In this document: positions 25,771 to 39,249 of the stretch, piece after piece
Layout of the letters: each line of letters starts with the position of its first letter
How positions within the stretch are numbered: the first letter of the stretch is position 1
Assembly: GCF_964340395.1 (NCBI RefSeq)
Contig: NC_135551.1
Location: 6,480,463 to 6,544,462, forward strand
Origin: Glandiceps talaboti
Lineage: Eukaryota; Hemichordata; Enteropneusta; Spengelidae
Reading direction: 5' to 3'
DNA: 64,000 bases
Translations under genes and position numbers: made by a program
Notes under the pieces: generated by a model
The model's database searches: none
Told to the model about the DNA's origin: nothing
Seen by the model: only the letters and a program-made list of their open reading frames with translations

Positions 25771-28199
25771 TGATATTTTTTTTTCTGTATTTTGAAGGGG
25801 GACATAAGACTTTCTTGACTTTTCATACCATTCTATTGCTCATTATCACATGGTTGTGCCTTAGCATGGAAATATACAACAACAAACAATATCTATAACA
25901 TAAAAAATGATCTTTAATATTCATCAAGTGCTGAATGTTGGTTGTAAATCTGAAACATCATCCCAGAATTCAAAAAGGAGGAGTATCATATCACTAGGGC
26001 CCAAGGCCCAGGTCGAATGTGACTTCTCTTTCTCTATTATTACTATACACTTTACAACTCAGTGTGACACAAAGGATCCCAAAAATAAATAATTTTGTCA
26101 CATAACTTCACTGCTCTTTCAAAAATAGCTGACAGTCTCTAACTAATATCAACAATATGTTCGGTTGTGTTCATCAGAAGTGTTGATGATTGAACTTATG
26201 ATGGGCAACACATGTAACAATAAACTTACATGGATTTTAAAAAAAAGTGTACATGTGCTACTGTTGATCTCAATGGCATGCATCACATTGTGGTATCTAA
26301 ACTATCCAGATGCATATATAAACCTGCATTGCTTCATTTGTGAACTACATGTAAAACTGTAAAACCAGTTGATACTGGAAGATAACAAACAACAAGACAC
26401 TAACAACATCTTGATGCCCTCAAATAAACTAGTGATACAGCATACAAGTACAAATGTTAGAATTTGAGCTACAAACAGCTATACAACACTAGTTGCAATA
26501 TAAATATGTAGATGATAAAATAAGGTACAAATCATAGACTAATATTGTCATGAACATGAGTGCATGTACGTTGTTTATTTCCATTGTGAGAATATGCATG
26601 TAATACCACTGTCAATGTTCATCCTTATTTCTTGAGCGTGTAAGGAGTTGTAGCTCACTGTTCAATCAAGTAATGCCTCTTCCTGGTACACTCTGTTTGG
26701 TATGAAAATTTTCAATACACAGCTCATCATCAGTATTGAATAGACCCTTCGAAATATCAATTTCAATAGGTGCAGGCTTATCCCAGGTTTATTGTATTCT
26801 TTTCCTAAAATTCAATAACAAGAATGACAAGGTTTATCATTCTCAATATTTCTTTTTTTATGTTGACTCTGGGTGATGTCAAAATTGCAAATCATACAAT
26901 GCACTAACAACAAAACACTTGAACTGAAAATAAAAATTGCAATGAGGAAAAAATGAAAGTAAGTTTCATTGTACAATGGAATGCCCACATGTTTGTATGC
27001 ATGTCTACATTTTTCAAAATTTTTAAACATTGCTAGAGTTCAAACATACTCTATAGAACAAGAAATGTGTATCTTGCTATTATTTCAATGAAACATGTAC
27101 ATAAATGTCCACCTCTGAGATACACTTCACACATAACATTACATAAGCAGATGACTTATCTCGATAGTTCAATGGTTTATGTAAATACTCATGAAATTCA
27201 GTTGAACACTTGTCAAGAAAAGTTACAATTTGTTTATATAATTTATTACACATTTACTTTGATCTGATGTGATTGATATGTGTAACCTGACTCGAACATA
27301 CAAATGAAGTATCAGAAATAGTATTGCTTGGTTTGAGATAATAACCATGACATACTACAAATCTGACACTCTAAAAAATTGAAATTAGAAATACATGAAT
27401 ACCAGAATGACAAAAGAAAAGTAATTTTGGAAGTTCTCCATATTTAACACATTCACTACAGCAGAGATTGCTGTCACAATTAGTTTCTTAAAGAAAAGCA
27501 CATGCATAAATTAGTGAAGTCAGAGGGCATCTTGACATCGACATTAAACATTTCTATATTCTTTTGAGAATTTACCGTAAAATTGTGAGGTTAATCAGTG
27601 TTTTTTCTTACAAGCATTAGCTTTCCAAGACAGTAACATTCTTCCAGCACTTATTCAAGTCTGAAATCTTCTTTCATGATTGAATTGATAAAAGCATGTT
27701 ATTTACCAGAAGTAAGGTTTTCTTTAAAAGTGTACCAAAACGGTTTGAATTTTCTGATTTTTGCACACTTCTGTAAATATTTGGGTTGCTATTTTGGTCA
27801 TTGTCAAGAATTATATCAATAGATGTGCTCTTAATTCAGTATGAATTTTGCAAATTAAGCTATTTCACAGAAATATGTGCTTGATAATGACCATCATATT
27901 TTTATGATTTATGCAAATTTATGTATGTTTTCACACCAGCACTTAAGGCTAAATCTGTGATTAGGTCCTATGGAACACCCAATCCAAATTTGGTTTCTTT
28001 AAGTAAGTTATTTCTCTGTAACATATAATTGTTCAAGGTTGATACTGGTCATTTTGAAAATCAGTGATCTATGCAAATGTATGCAAATATTCAACAGGAC
28101 TCTATGACAAAAATAACCAGATTTAAACAGAATGCCTCCCGTAAGGGAATCACTAAGTATGAAAATAACTCATTAAAATAATGGTAACAGGCTTTGTTT
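25771..28199. other. unassigned intronic sequence
   Basis: AT-rich DNA with scattered short open frames (25907-26092, 26165-26362, 26812-27030, 27067-27267) that carry no recognisable motif. The last few hundred bases grade into the 150-bp repeat family. Confidence 0.5.
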
Positions 28200-29220
28200 T
28201 TGGACAAGCGTGCTTTCTTAAGTTAATGTGTATGCCAAATTACACGGAATTTGAAGAGTGCATGATACTGCTTAATTACTGAATATCGCTCATTATTCAA
28301 AATACTCATTAAAAGGTAAAGTTGTAGCAACAAACTTCCTAGGACAGGTGCGTATTATTATGGTTGATATATGTATCATATTATACGAAATTTGAAGCTT
28401 GCATTTTTATGATACAACGTAGTTACCTAAAATCATTAATTATGCAATTTTTTCATTAAAACTGTACGCTATAGCAGCAAATTTTATAGGACGTACCTGC
28501 TTTGTTGTGGTTAACATTATGTACTAATTTGTATTGAAATTGAAGTATGCAGTCTTAAGATATAGCCTAATTGCCGAAAATCATTAATTATGCAAATTAT
28601 TCATTAACACTGTAAGGTATATCAACTAACTTTATAGGAAATACACAATTTGTTATGGTTAATGTATTTACTGAATTGTATTGAAATTGAAGTATGCAAT
28701 CATAAGATATAACCTAATTACCTAAAATCATTAGTTATGCAAATTTTTCATTAAAATTGTAAACTATATCAAACATTTTTTAGGACATATCCGCTTTGTT
28801 ATGGTTAACATATGTACTAATTTGTATTGAATATGAAGTATGCATTATTAAGATATGGCCTAATTACCAAAAATAATTAATTATGCAAATCATTCATTAA
28901 CGCTGTAAGGTACATCATCAATTTTATAGGACAAATGCATGTTGTTATAACGAATATACTAAATTATATTGAAATTTAAGTATGCGGTCTTAAGATATTG
29001 CTTAATTATTTGATTTAATTAATATGCTGATTTCTCTAAATAAACATTAACCGATCTGGCTGAAAACCTAATCAGGTCTAGCTATTACCCTACAGATTAT
29101 ATATTCAAAATTTCATTACAATTTAGCCAGCCGAATTTTAGAAAATGATGGCACAGACACACAGACACACACAGACAGACACACAGATAGATAGACAGAC
29201 ATACGTATTTTAATATCTCC
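28200..29220 (+). repeat. about 150-bp tandem repeats ending in (CAGACA)n-type microsatellite
   Basis: Monomers share TTATGGTTAA.ATATGTACT, AATTTGTATTGAAATTGAAG, TATGCAGTCTTAAGATAT, CCTAATTACC.AAAATCATTA and TTATGCAAAT..TTCATTAA. At least five are visible. The array ends with TACCCTACAGATTATATATTC and a CAGACA/CACAGA microsatellite at about 29155-29205. Related blocks occur at 40130-41010 (inverted), 44110-44600 and 50200-51050, so this is a dispersed family built on an internal tandem repeat. Confidence 0.85.
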
Positions 29221-29640
29221 CGTACCCTTACAGGAGGTAAAAGTAGGTTCCAAAGAACGTGAATGTCACATTTGCTCATTTTTTGGTGCCTTATTTCTAA
29301 GAAACATGGGATTACGCAAGGGTGTTGGTGGGCATTTATAATTTTACCAATTTATGCAAAGTTATGTAAATATTCAAGAGGGCTCCCCTTCTAAAATCAA
29401 TTAGTAGGTCCCAAGGAACATTCATGCCAAATTGGTGCTTTTATCCAGCGTGTAACAATAATCCTCAAAACCTTAAGCCACCAGACTACTCTGTCCTCAG
29501 TAAACCTGTATACAGGGCGCGAACATCCATGCAAAAGAAGATGACTCCCTCATAGTCAGGAAGTGGTCCTTTGGTATCCTTCTGTATCATTTTCAGGAAA
29601 TGGGGCATGTCTCAAATGTAGCTTTCGAGTTGTGTAATAT
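29221..29640. other. unassigned intronic sequence
   Basis: No gene seen. Part of it may belong to the flank of the repeat array or to the end of the Penelope-like fossil. Confidence 0.4.
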
Positions 29641-30985
29641 TTTCTTCAAGTTGTTCTTCTGCTTATGTCGTCCTATTCCATTGGTGATGATTTGTATTTG
29701 GTCGTTAGGCTTGTGCATTTCTGGGTTAGCTTTTACTTTTCCAGGGTTCATATAAATTTCTTCACTATCATGTAGTTTCTCTAATCATGTGACCATTTTT
29801 ATACACTCTGTCTACTAGTTGGTTTGATGTGCTGGTTTGATTAGCTCTCTTCCAACTTGTCGTTTGTATTCATATGTGTCCATGACTACAATTCCTGAGC
29901 TGTTGTTTACTGATCCTATTATAATGTTTTCTCCATTCATCAATTGTGTTAGCGCTTGTTGTCAGTTTTACTTAGGTTGAGATCTGGATCTTTGTTTATG
30001 ATCATTATGATATTTAGGCTGTTCATGATCAGAGTATGAGAAGTTTTCTGGCAGAGTGTAATTTGTTATCATTGTAATCATTTTGACGATGTAAAACCAT
30101 GACCAGTTCACTCCTCTTGTTGCGGCCATGTTTTTGAATGAGTATCTTAGGTTCATGGGTCACATGGGTCACTTAGGCAATAATAACAAGGTCAACATAA
30201 TCTGTAGGTTAGCATGTGAGGGCTTCATCTGTGACAAGGTATGCGTTCACATTGCCATGTTCACGGTAGTCCTGGATCAGGCCTGGACTTGAGGTCGACC
30301 TAGTCATCTAGGACTAAATCTTGTCCGGGCCAGGCCTGGACAAAACCGTTCACATTTTTTTGTTTGTCCCAGACCAGGACCTGGCTATGGCCTGGCTCTA
30401 CAAAAATGCGTAGTCTAAACAGCCTATATGTCGAGGACGGATTTGATGTACATGTCAAGCCATTTGTCTTTTTCTTGAGGGGAGGTGTATATTTGTTTAC
30501 TTATATTTCTTGGTTGTGGTTTCCACTTCAGGAAACTCATCCTTGTCGAAGAAGAATTCAGCCCAACTCATTTTCCTTTCCCATACTTTGATTCCTTCAA
30601 TTAGGGTTGATAGGTTCAACTTTTTTCTGACAGGAACAAATTTGAGTCTTTTTTTTTTCAGATCTAGAAGTTTTGTATGTGCTTCTTTTAGTGGTTTTTG
30701 GGAGGTGTTGAAAATGGTATGTTCATCTGGCATTATTGGATTGTCTTTATTTTGGTTGGGTTGTTTTTCTCTGGGTAGATGTTCTTCTTGTATCATGTTG
30801 TTGCTGTTTGTTGAATTTCTGTCTTTCCTCGTTTTTTTTAACCTGTTGATGTTCTCTCTGCATTTTTACAGGCTGTATTATCACCTCTTTGTTTTCATCA
30901 CTTTGTGGCTCTGGTGTCTCTGCTATCTTATTTAGTATGTCACTTGCTTGGTTGACGTTGGTTTTCATCTCATTGATATTCTTAA
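29640..30985 (-). pseudogene. Penelope-like element fragment, N-terminal half
   Basis: On the minus strand, 30968-30497 encodes a Lys/Gln-rich leader and then IFNTSQKPL, LKFVPVRKKLNLSTLIEGI and WERKM, matching the conserved KGLKFVP region at the N-terminus of Penelope-like proteins. Further along (about 29930-29800) a frame reads ENIIIGSVNNSSGIVVMDTYEYKR, resembling the IIIKPADKG..IVVMD box at the start of the RT. Frameshifts and stops show it is dead. A palindromic stretch at 30259-30354 sits between the two parts and may be a later insertion. Confidence 0.7.
30259..30354. repeat. imperfect inverted repeat with CCTGG cores
   Basis: The left arm reads TGTTCACGGTAGTCCTGG with AGGCCTGGAC. The right arm reads GTCCGGGCCAGGCCTGGAC and continues to ACCGTTCACA. 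The arms can pair over about 30 bases with mismatches, and a further CAGACCAGGACCTGGC block follows at 30370. It interrupts the Penelope-like fossil. It may be a small DNA-transposon derivative, but no target duplication was found. Confidence 0.45.
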
Positions 30986-31160
30986 TGGCAACATGCTATG
31001 TTCATAAGTTTATTTGAAAATTCGCCCATCTGTTTTTCTGTCATAAGGAAGAGATGTATCAGGGGGTGAAAAGTGTGTGCGTGTGTGTGTGCCTGCCTGC
31101 CTGCCTGTCTGTTTGTCTGTCTATATCACCATTTTCTCAAAAACAGCTGGATCAATTCAA
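30868..31160 (+). repeat. dispersed repeat, copy 1 (also at 35245-35480)
   Basis: The blocks TTACAGGCTGTAT, TGCTATCTTATTTAGTATGT, CATTGATATTCTTAATGG, ACATGCTATGTTCAT, AAGGAAGAG.TG and AGGGGGTGAAAAGT recur in the same order at 35245-35480. Both copies then run into a GTGT/CTGCCTG microsatellite. The first part overlaps the leader of the Penelope-like fossil, so the repeat probably belongs to that element family or its insertion target. Confidence 0.8.
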
Positions 31161-32013
31161 ACGAAATTTTGAAGACGTATTCCGTAGGTTAATGGCAAGA
31201 CCTGATAAGGTTTAGGTAAACATCCAATTAATACTAATTAGCAATTTATGTCATTAGTGGTTTCGGTAATTAGGCTATATATCAAGATTGCACACTCTAA
31301 AATCAATATAATCATTTTCAATAAGTTATTGTCATGTTTCGATAATTAGATGTGATGGCCACAAAAAAGTATTGTTTCTGGACAGGTAATGTTGTCTAAA
31401 TTCGATGCGATTTTTTTTATTGTTAATGATTAGTTCTGCAGCTGTCTTTACAGAAATAGCAATTAAAATAGGTGTAGCTATTATGTGTTTTCTCGTTGAT
31501 CTGCATTGACTGAAAAAGCACAGGGAAAAAGAACAAAGTGGGGGCATTTCATTGATGTGCAGTGACTCCTACTATGTACCATAGCTCTCACCATATAAAA
31601 TCTTCACATTAAAAATTGTAGTTGGATTGCATCTGCAGGCAATCGTGTTAGAGAATTCGCTGACATAACTTCATATGATCTCTTCACTATTTCAACATTT
31701 AAAATGTTGTTTTTACTTCGTTTGATACTAGCGCGAGTTTCTGTTTTGGTTTCTGAAAGCATGCATGGGAGATCGTCGGTCAAACCAGGTGAGCTTCCAC
31801 TTCCAAGTGAAATCACAGAAAATTCCTGATGGAGAATTCGCAAAAAAAAATCCATATAATCTTTTCTTCGATCAAAATTGAAAATCTTCTCTCTTTCCTC
31901 ATTACGGTTTGTTTAGTCTATTGCACCTGTGTTTCGCATACGACCTTTGCGGCAACTTAAGTTGAGGAAATAATTCCGAACAATCAAACAGATCTCACTC
32001 TGTCAAAAACAAC
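31161..32013. other. unassigned intronic sequence
   Basis: 31140-31340 resembles one monomer of the 150-bp repeat family in inverted orientation. The minus-strand open frames at 31332-31547 and 31604-31855 have no recognised motif. Confidence 0.45.
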
Positions 32014-32028
32014 ATGGCTGCCGCCGAC
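32014..32028 (+). CDS. possible first coding exon fragment (tentative)
   Basis: ATGGCTGCCGCCGAC has a good initiation context (AACAAC before, G after). It is followed at once by a strong donor, GTAAGT, and lies in a slightly more CpG-rich patch than its surroundings. It could be a short first exon of a nested gene, or the frame may read through without splicing for 68 residues. No following exon could be recognised, so this is a weak call. Confidence 0.2.
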
Positions 32029-35000
32029 GTAAGTGGTGGAGCGCGATTGTCATTTAGCCGAAATTTGTATTTAAAACGCTATAAATTATCGATTCAACGA
32101 ACTATTTCAATAATCCACAGTCCTATCTTACTTCTACAAGATTCCGCCGCGCAATATTTGACAGTACAACAAAGAACTTCGACGTGTAGGCGTCTTCAGC
32201 TTTACAACACAACTCAGTAAGTTAGCTTTGTGACCCTGAAATGTAATTTTGTCGTCAATTTTTGACGTGTTAATCAATTGTAAAGTTACTTAAACCGATT
32301 TAGATGTATTCCTTGTGATTTTATCATCATAGTTTGTGGTGTTATATGTCTTGAGTATTTTTTCTGTCGTTTGAGTTTTTTTTTCTTAATGTGTGGGGTG
32401 TTACGTGTGTATGGACGATTTTCGTATCATCACTACACATTATTTTTACACGTCGACCGACAACATCTCCAAATTTGGCACCTCTTCCTACATATGGGGC
32501 CAGTTACACTATTGTGGTTTCGATTTATGGTATTCTGAGCGAGAAAGGAAATGTCATATGGATTTCATGGAACTCGTTTTTAAAAAATGCTGTGTTTGTA
32601 CATGTGCTAGTATATTATTCAGTACAGGCATAGAAGTACATGTATCAACCACTTCCATGGTACAGGCTACAACTGTTTCAATATTGTTGACAAGTTTCAA
32701 GTTCAACATTGTTTTGTCAGATTTCAGTGAAGATACACAAGATAGTCATCCAATATATGTAGATTCTGTTTATGTTGTAAGATCATTATTTCTACTTTAA
32801 AAAAAATCACAGATAGTCATGGTATTATACATACTAGGGACACATATACCATAGTGGTCAAAACACTGGGAAACGAGGTAAGCACTTATTGAAATAAATC
32901 TTTAAAGATGGAGGAAATACTTCAGCATCAACATATATTAATTATTATTGTCAAAGATAAAGAAAGATCAGTGATGAAGCTGATATGTGATTTATAATTC
33001 ATGTATACAAATTTAGTAGGTAAAGCTACACTGTAGTAAAATGGCATGTCCTTTCTACAAAGAAAGTATAGACTGAGCAGTTCAAATCATCTATGATAGC
33101 TGTCACACATTTTGTTCTTAATGGTTTTGTAAGTGATAGATTGTGTCACTGTCCTGTACAATGGTGTGATGTTATCACTTGTGGTGCAGTTGTGTGTTTG
33201 TTACTGTTACTTGTATATTCACCAATCTTCTTATGTAACCTAGAGGTTAGCTGTGACTGCAAGTGCAGGTTGTACTTTAACTGTACCCATGCAAAATTTG
33301 AAGTGTCATGAAGAGAAGAGTGAAAGTACAAGCTTATCAAATGTATATTATTCAATCACTTCTTACCCTCCCAATCAACCCGGCCTTTATCACAAGTCAA
33401 TATGGTGTGAGTCATTGGTAGAGCTGGGCAACAATGCATTTGTCCAGTTAAAACTGCTGAAGTTGTTTTTCAGCATATGTCAGAGATGTTTTAAGATTTC
33501 ACACTATGAAGAATAGGCAAGGCTTGTTAGGGCAAAAATAAATAATGAAAGTGAAGTTTTATGTAACTTAAAACTAAAGGCCAGGTGAGTAATCTTTTAG
33601 TCAAAATACACCAATAAATGTTAGAAAATTCTTGATAAATAAAGCTGTATCATTTCAAAAATTTTACAGTTACATTTACATATTATTTTTTGGTAAATAA
33701 TAGAAAACTATATCATAAAATAGAATTTGCAGTGGTAATATGTGAATGCATGCACACAATATTTGCATGGTTGGTATATTCCTGTATGATATTGTATTTA
33801 CCGCCATATTGTATTTTAAAATAGATTTTCTCATTTTTATTTATCCAGTGAATATTTCTTGAGAAATTTAGCTCTTTTTTTATTTACAGCAATAATTATA
33901 TATTAATATATTATATAATTATCATGATGGATTTTCATTTTTATTTGAAATTGTTTCTTTTTCTCATTTGAAGATGTACATTGTATATTTACCAACAATA
34001 CATTAAAGTTAATCAAAACAGTAATCAAACTTTACCTTCTATATATCATGATGAGGATTTTAGTATTATTTCTAATGTACATGTACATGTATGTGTTCTC
34101 TAAAATAGAATTAGAAATCAGAACAATCCACTGATCACAAATTTGACAGAACATCTTAAAAAAAATATGCAATTATACTCTTTTTTGACAGTTTTGTGGC
34201 TAGATTATCTATGACACACAAACAACTTCATTAGAATTTGTTGAAGATTTGTGGTTACCATGGCAATAAAATTTGTAATATTTAAAAATATTTTGTCATT
34301 TAAAAAAATTAAAAATTAATAATAGATGGAGTGTTGTGCAAAATATCATGACACAAGGACTAATTCATTAGATTTTGGTGATAAATCATAATGAATGGTT
34401 ACTATGTCCAGCTATACATTGCCAACTCATTGCATTTCCCTTAAGATATGTTTCCATGGCAACAAAATATAAACATTAGTGTCACCTATAATATAATGGA
34501 TGGATTTACATTGAACTTTTTTAATCACTGTCATATACAGTCTTTCCACCAATATTTGTCAAAATCCAGCCATAACATTTGTTCAATATCTTGTCAAATG
34601 TGTAATCCATGGATTACCCATAATCCCTGCTTTTGGCCTCTACATCTATACTCACTATCAGCAAAACTAAAATATAAATATTGTTTATAGAGAAATTATT
34701 AAATAAATCACTCTCTGAGTTTATATAAAGCTGTAGGAAATGTTTAAAATTAAAATTAATAAATCATATGTCAAGAAGTTGGATGAAAGGTATTCTAGAA
34801 GCAACAGGTAAAACAATTTTCAAATGGGTCAGAGGTGGGAGAGTGGATTTCATAATTGTGCATTTTATCCTATATAACAAAATAACTATACTTTAATTTG
34901 TATATTTAATTCAATTACAACAAATCAACATTTTCATATTTATGTCATTAAAATGTGGCTCCTGGTCTATTTTTACCACCATTTTTCACATTTTTACACT

Positions 35001-35244
35001 GTCCTTAAATATTGATGGAGTAATACACAATGAAAATGTATCAACAACAAAATAGAAGAAGGATATCAAGCCTTCTATTACTCAGTTGTCACTGAAGAAA
35101 GCCAACTGTATTTCTAATTTTCACTGTGTGAGGGCGCTTTCACTGACGCCATATTGGATTTGTCAACAAGATTGTTTGTTGCTTATTTCCTCCTTAGTTT
35201 CCATTGATAAACACAGGTGATTGATCTTTTCTCTGCGTTTAAAT
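32029..35244. other. unassigned intronic sequence, very AT-rich
   Basis: No domain is recognised in the open frames at 32391-32800, 33093-33311, 33253-33516 or 34448-34690. Two palindromes of the X-box kind occur: GTTACCATGGCAAT at 34254-34267 and GTTTCCATGGCAAC at 34450-34463. Confidence 0.5.
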
Positions 35245-35480
35245 TACAGGCTGTATTTATCACCACTTTGCTTTCATCGCTTTGTGTTTCTGCTATCTTA
35301 TTTAGTATGTTAGTTGCATGGTTGACATTGGTTTTAATCGCATTGATATTCTTAATGGTGACATGCTATGTTCATGAGTTCATTTGAAATTCGTTCATCT
35401 TTTTTTCTTTCGTAAGGAAGAGGTGCATTAGGGGGTGAAAAGTCTATGTGTATGTGTCTGCCTGTCTGTCTGCAGGGCCG
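35245..35480 (+). repeat. dispersed repeat, copy 2
   Basis: A diverged copy of 30868-31100 in the same orientation, ending in a TGTCTGCCTGTCTGTCTG microsatellite. Confidence 0.8.
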
Positions 35481-35959
35481 TAGCCTTACCAAATTGCTAG
35501 GGGGGGGGGGAGAATTTTGTCTTGGTGCAATCATGCATTTCAAATTTGCTAATTTACATAAGTAGCACATCAAAATGGATTAATTTACATAAATTTGCAT
35601 ATACTTTACATAATATATATTTTAACATACGCAATTAAATATATGTAAGGCCAGAAAAGATAAAAATGACGATCAATGGGTAACCTAACCAATCACATTG
35701 GGTAGGTCGGTCGATTTCATTTTTTCACAATGCTTGACAAGGATAAAACAGACCATATATAATGATACACATTTTTGTTCCAAGTTCAGCCAGTGTGCAG
35801 TCACTTTAGTGAACCATCAATTTAAATCGTGCATGCTAGGAATCGTCACGTAAATAACGATTTTAATAACATCCCTATGTATTCAAAATGTAGATCTTTT
35901 TCTTTCTTTTTTTCCAAAATCTCAGGGGTCAGCTGCCCCCTTGCCCCACCCCCACAGGC
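35481..35959. other. unassigned sequence with poly-G and poly-C tracts
   Basis: It contains a G-run near 35502 and a C-rich tract near 35935. The phrase AATGGGTAACCTAACCAATCACATTGGG, present in a related form near 22025-22055, marks another interspersed repeat. No gene seen. Confidence 0.5.
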
Positions 35960-36640
35960 TACGGTAATAATAATAATTATTATAATAATAGTACATGATA
36001 ATAATAATAATTGTAATAATTGGGTTTACTCGAATATTAACCACCCTACCTGGGGTAGTATTGTATGCTGAGTTCAAAAAAGGGGGTCATTTTATGAACA
36101 TCTGTTGCCGTGGTAACCAAAATCACCATAATATGTTAATCATTTTTCCAAAAATTGACATAAAACATTGAAAAAAAGATAATACAGTGAAAAAATGTCC
36201 TTGTATTAGACATGTATGAGTTAGTGCTACCTGGTGTAACATAAATTGTATAAAATTGGAAAGCTGTTTCCATGGAAACATATGGTAGAGTAAAAAATGT
36301 TGTGTTGGTTAAACACCTACATATCTGGAAAATAACATGATAAACCTAATTATTATATAGTTTATTAGCATATTGACCGCCCTATCTTGAGTAGTTTGTT
36401 ATGCCGAGTTAAAAATAGATAGCCTTTTAGGAACATCTGTTGCCATGGTAACCTAAATCACCATATTATGCATTATTAGGCAAAATTTATGTAAAATTCG
36501 AAGAAAAAATTTTTTACAAACAAAATCCTTACTTTTGGCATATATGCACTAATGCTATCCATTGTAAGACAGATTATCTAAAATTGGAGAGTGGCTTCCA
36601 TGGAAACATAAAATACGCTTACTTTACAAATGCCATGTTT
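35960..36640. repeat. X-box-bearing dispersed repeat, copy 2
   Basis: It starts with AATAAT-rich sequence and TTAACCACCCTACCTGGGGT, then follows 13238-13500 closely. Two monomers are present. X-box-like palindromes lie at 36104-36117 (GTTGCCGTGGTAAC) and 36439-36452 (GTTGCCATGGTAAC), with GTTTCCATGGAAAC at 36266-36279 and a variant near 36593. A fragment of the same family's left side occurs at 37775-37870. Confidence 0.8.
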
Positions 36641-37900
36641 TAGTAAAAAAAATTACATCTGACATACACCTACAAACGAATGGGTTTGCTATTAGAATAC
36701 CAAATATTTTGTTACTCCAAGTCCTAATAAAATATGCAACTAGTCACAAACTGAGTGGTTGTAAATGCTTAACATGTATGTCAGAAGATTTATGCCGATT
36801 ACAAGGTCTAATTACGATCCCAATTTTTTGAAGGGCCGGCCGGGCCAACTACACTACAACATGTCACGCGCAAGGAGGGTGCTATTATACATCACGTGAA
36901 CATAAACAATGTGCGGGAATGTGAAGAAAATTGCAGGCCTTCGCTATGTTTCTGTTAAATATTAAATGTATACACTAGCAACTGTTTGCAATAATGACAG
37001 CATAACACAGCAATAAAGATATACTGTGTGAAATTACGATTTAATACAAATTACTCAGCTTTTAAATACAACCCCATCTTGACATATTCTTTTCAGTAAC
37101 TGTTGTGCTGACATTTACAAACATGTACATTAACGAAGTCATCAGCTCTACATACCTTTTGCTATGAACAAAATTCAACTTTCCTTTCTTGGCAGTGTAA
37201 ATCATATACATATATGCATACGTAGTACATAGTCTTCAGTTGAATATATGACATAATCATGGATAAGCAATTAATGTAACGTAGGTCCGGTTTGACAAGA
37301 CATTGACACCCGATACCAAAACATACATCCAAAGTTGCGTTCAAGGAAACTGTTAGTTGCTTCATGATTAAACACTGTCCGTTTACACAGAGGTTTTTTA
37401 GTGTATGTTCGTTGAATTTAGCAGTCAGTATTGACAAAGGAGTCATCACAATACAGATTTTGAGTGAAATTTTGTTGTGGATTTCTCTCATTGATCCACA
37501 TAATACTGTGGTCTGATTGTTGCATGATGGGAGAATTTGGACCGGCCAATGAGGGCAGAATTCGAATGTCAAACTCAGGTCTGGCACCAGCCCCCCCCCC
37601 CCTACACACACACGAACAAACACACACACACACACACACACTAACATACTTTTAAAAAAAAAATTCATGTTTTCTGTTTATTGTTCATTTTGAGCTTTTG
37701 AGCTTTATAAAGGAAAAATGTCCACATCTTACGATCCCTTTAAAATAAATATATTCTATAAGCTCACACGAATACATTTTATTGAAAGCACCATTCCTCT
37801 AAAAAAAAATTTTGCAGACATTTTTATTATTATGTACTATTAAAACCCCTTAACTTGTAATAATAAATACAAAGACACGGAATGACATTTAAAAAACAGA
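36641..37900. other. unassigned sequence
   Basis: It contains a C-run and (CA)n tract near 37590-37642 and, at 37775-37870, a fragment of the repeat family that precedes the X-box monomers (GCACCATTCCTCTAAA, TTAAAACCCCTTAACTTG). The minus-strand frame over 37162-37668 partly translates the CA tract and is not credible as a gene. Confidence 0.5.
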
Positions 37901-37919
37901 AATGTAAAAAAGTTAAAAG

Positions 37920-38100
37920 TTAATAATAATGAGATCTAAAAAGATGATATTTCAAGGCAGATTTAAAACTGTTCCAAGTATGTGAAGAACGAAGACATGA
38001 TGGCAGGGCATTCCAAATGCGTGGGCCGCAAACATAGAAGGCCCGATCACCATAGTATGCAGTGTTCCCTATTGGTTGGTGCAAATTCACCACGCGGTAC
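37920..38100 (-). pseudogene. LINE C-terminal tail fragment
   Basis: The minus-strand peptide contains GDRAFYVCGPRIWNALP, then LRSSHTWNSFKSALKYHLF and a stop. The order RAF.V.GPR.WN.LP...R...S...FKS.LK..LF is the standard C-terminus of many CR1/Jockey-group LINE polyproteins. Upstream of it, a (CTGT)n/(GTGT)n microsatellite starts at 38101, so the element is truncated. Confidence 0.8.
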
Positions 38101-39249
38101 TGGTCTGTCTGTCTGTCTGTCTGTCTGTGAGTGAGTGTGTGTGTGTCTGTTTCTCTGTCTGTCTGTGCCATCATTTTATCCAAAATGGCTTGATCAATAC
38201 AAACAAAATTTTGAAGAGTATTCCGTAAAGTAATGGCAAGAACACATTAACATTACATGAGTATTCGGGTTGCTTGTATTGAAAGGTACGTATATCGAAA
38301 TATATATCAATAAGTTTCTGTCCAGTTCTGAATTTTTTATTTTGAGAAACCAAACGAACTTGAGAGCCATAGAAATTCACCTCTTTGTGGCGTGCATCTC
38401 AAAATTCATGAACTGAGTGTTACATAAAGGGTATATTGCCATAAACGATAATCAAAGTATAGAGTGGTATCATGTACTAATAGCCTACATGTACTATAAC
38501 AAAGATGTGTGTCGCATTCCAGCAATTATCATCTGTATGAACAAAAAGCATAATATTAACCTTACAGAAGGCATTCAGTTTAAATCTAGTTGTATATTCG
38601 TTCTTTCATTTTCGTTTGAGTTCAGATTTGGTGTCCATTTCAGTTTGAATCTCTTTGATTGGATATTTCCCTGAAGGCACTGGTTTATGATTAACTCGTG
38701 GCTTTCATATTTTGCTAGCTTCTCTGAGTTTCGACACAACACCTTGATCATTGCCGAGGTGTTTTCTGTTGTTGTTGTTGTTGTTATGTTGATTGCATTG
38801 GTTATTCCCATCACGGTAACGACTATGATCGAGAACAGTAGCCAATTAAGTTTCGTATATACCATTTTGTTTGTCTTCCAGTCCATCTTTTTCATCTCTG
38901 TCTCTTTGGTTATTAAGTCAGGAACACATGGATATATACACTAAGCAGTTTCATGTGAACATAAACAGTAAAGTGTTTCTGGCCAAGACGTTTCACTCAG
39001 GTGTGCTAAGCTGAATAAGTAGACCCAGTCCATCATACCAATTATTGCTTATGTCCAGGCACATGACACAAAATGGTAATTAAAACAGTTGCTATTGTTT
39101 GGGGTTTATTCTTTTTTTTTCTGTATGTGTCGAGGTTTTTTATCAGGAAGCTTTCACGTGTTAGTCTGTATTATTTGTTCTTCCATTACTTTGATAATGA
39201 CAAGAAGTGGTTATACTTTGGTAACATCCAAAACACTATTTAGTCGTAC
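38101..39249. other. unassigned sequence
   Basis: Begins with a microsatellite (38101-38165) and a sequence resembling the end of the 150-bp repeat family in inverted orientation. Overlapping frames of 38575-38895 (minus) and 38687-38944 (plus) show no recognised domain. Confidence 0.45.

Noticed and set aside
32391-32800. 135-codon cysteine-containing + frame
   Set aside because: No recognisable domain, composition equals surroundings, and two overlapping frames are equally open.
35140-35170. Reverse-strand ATGGCGTCAGTG start-like sequence, also a similar CCAATATGGCGTCAG at 58330
   Set aside because: Recurs at two sites and is followed by early stops; more likely a repeat or chance motif than a gene start.
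37162-37668. 168-codon minus-strand frame
   Set aside because: Its start translates a CA/poly-C tract and the rest shows no motif or splice support.
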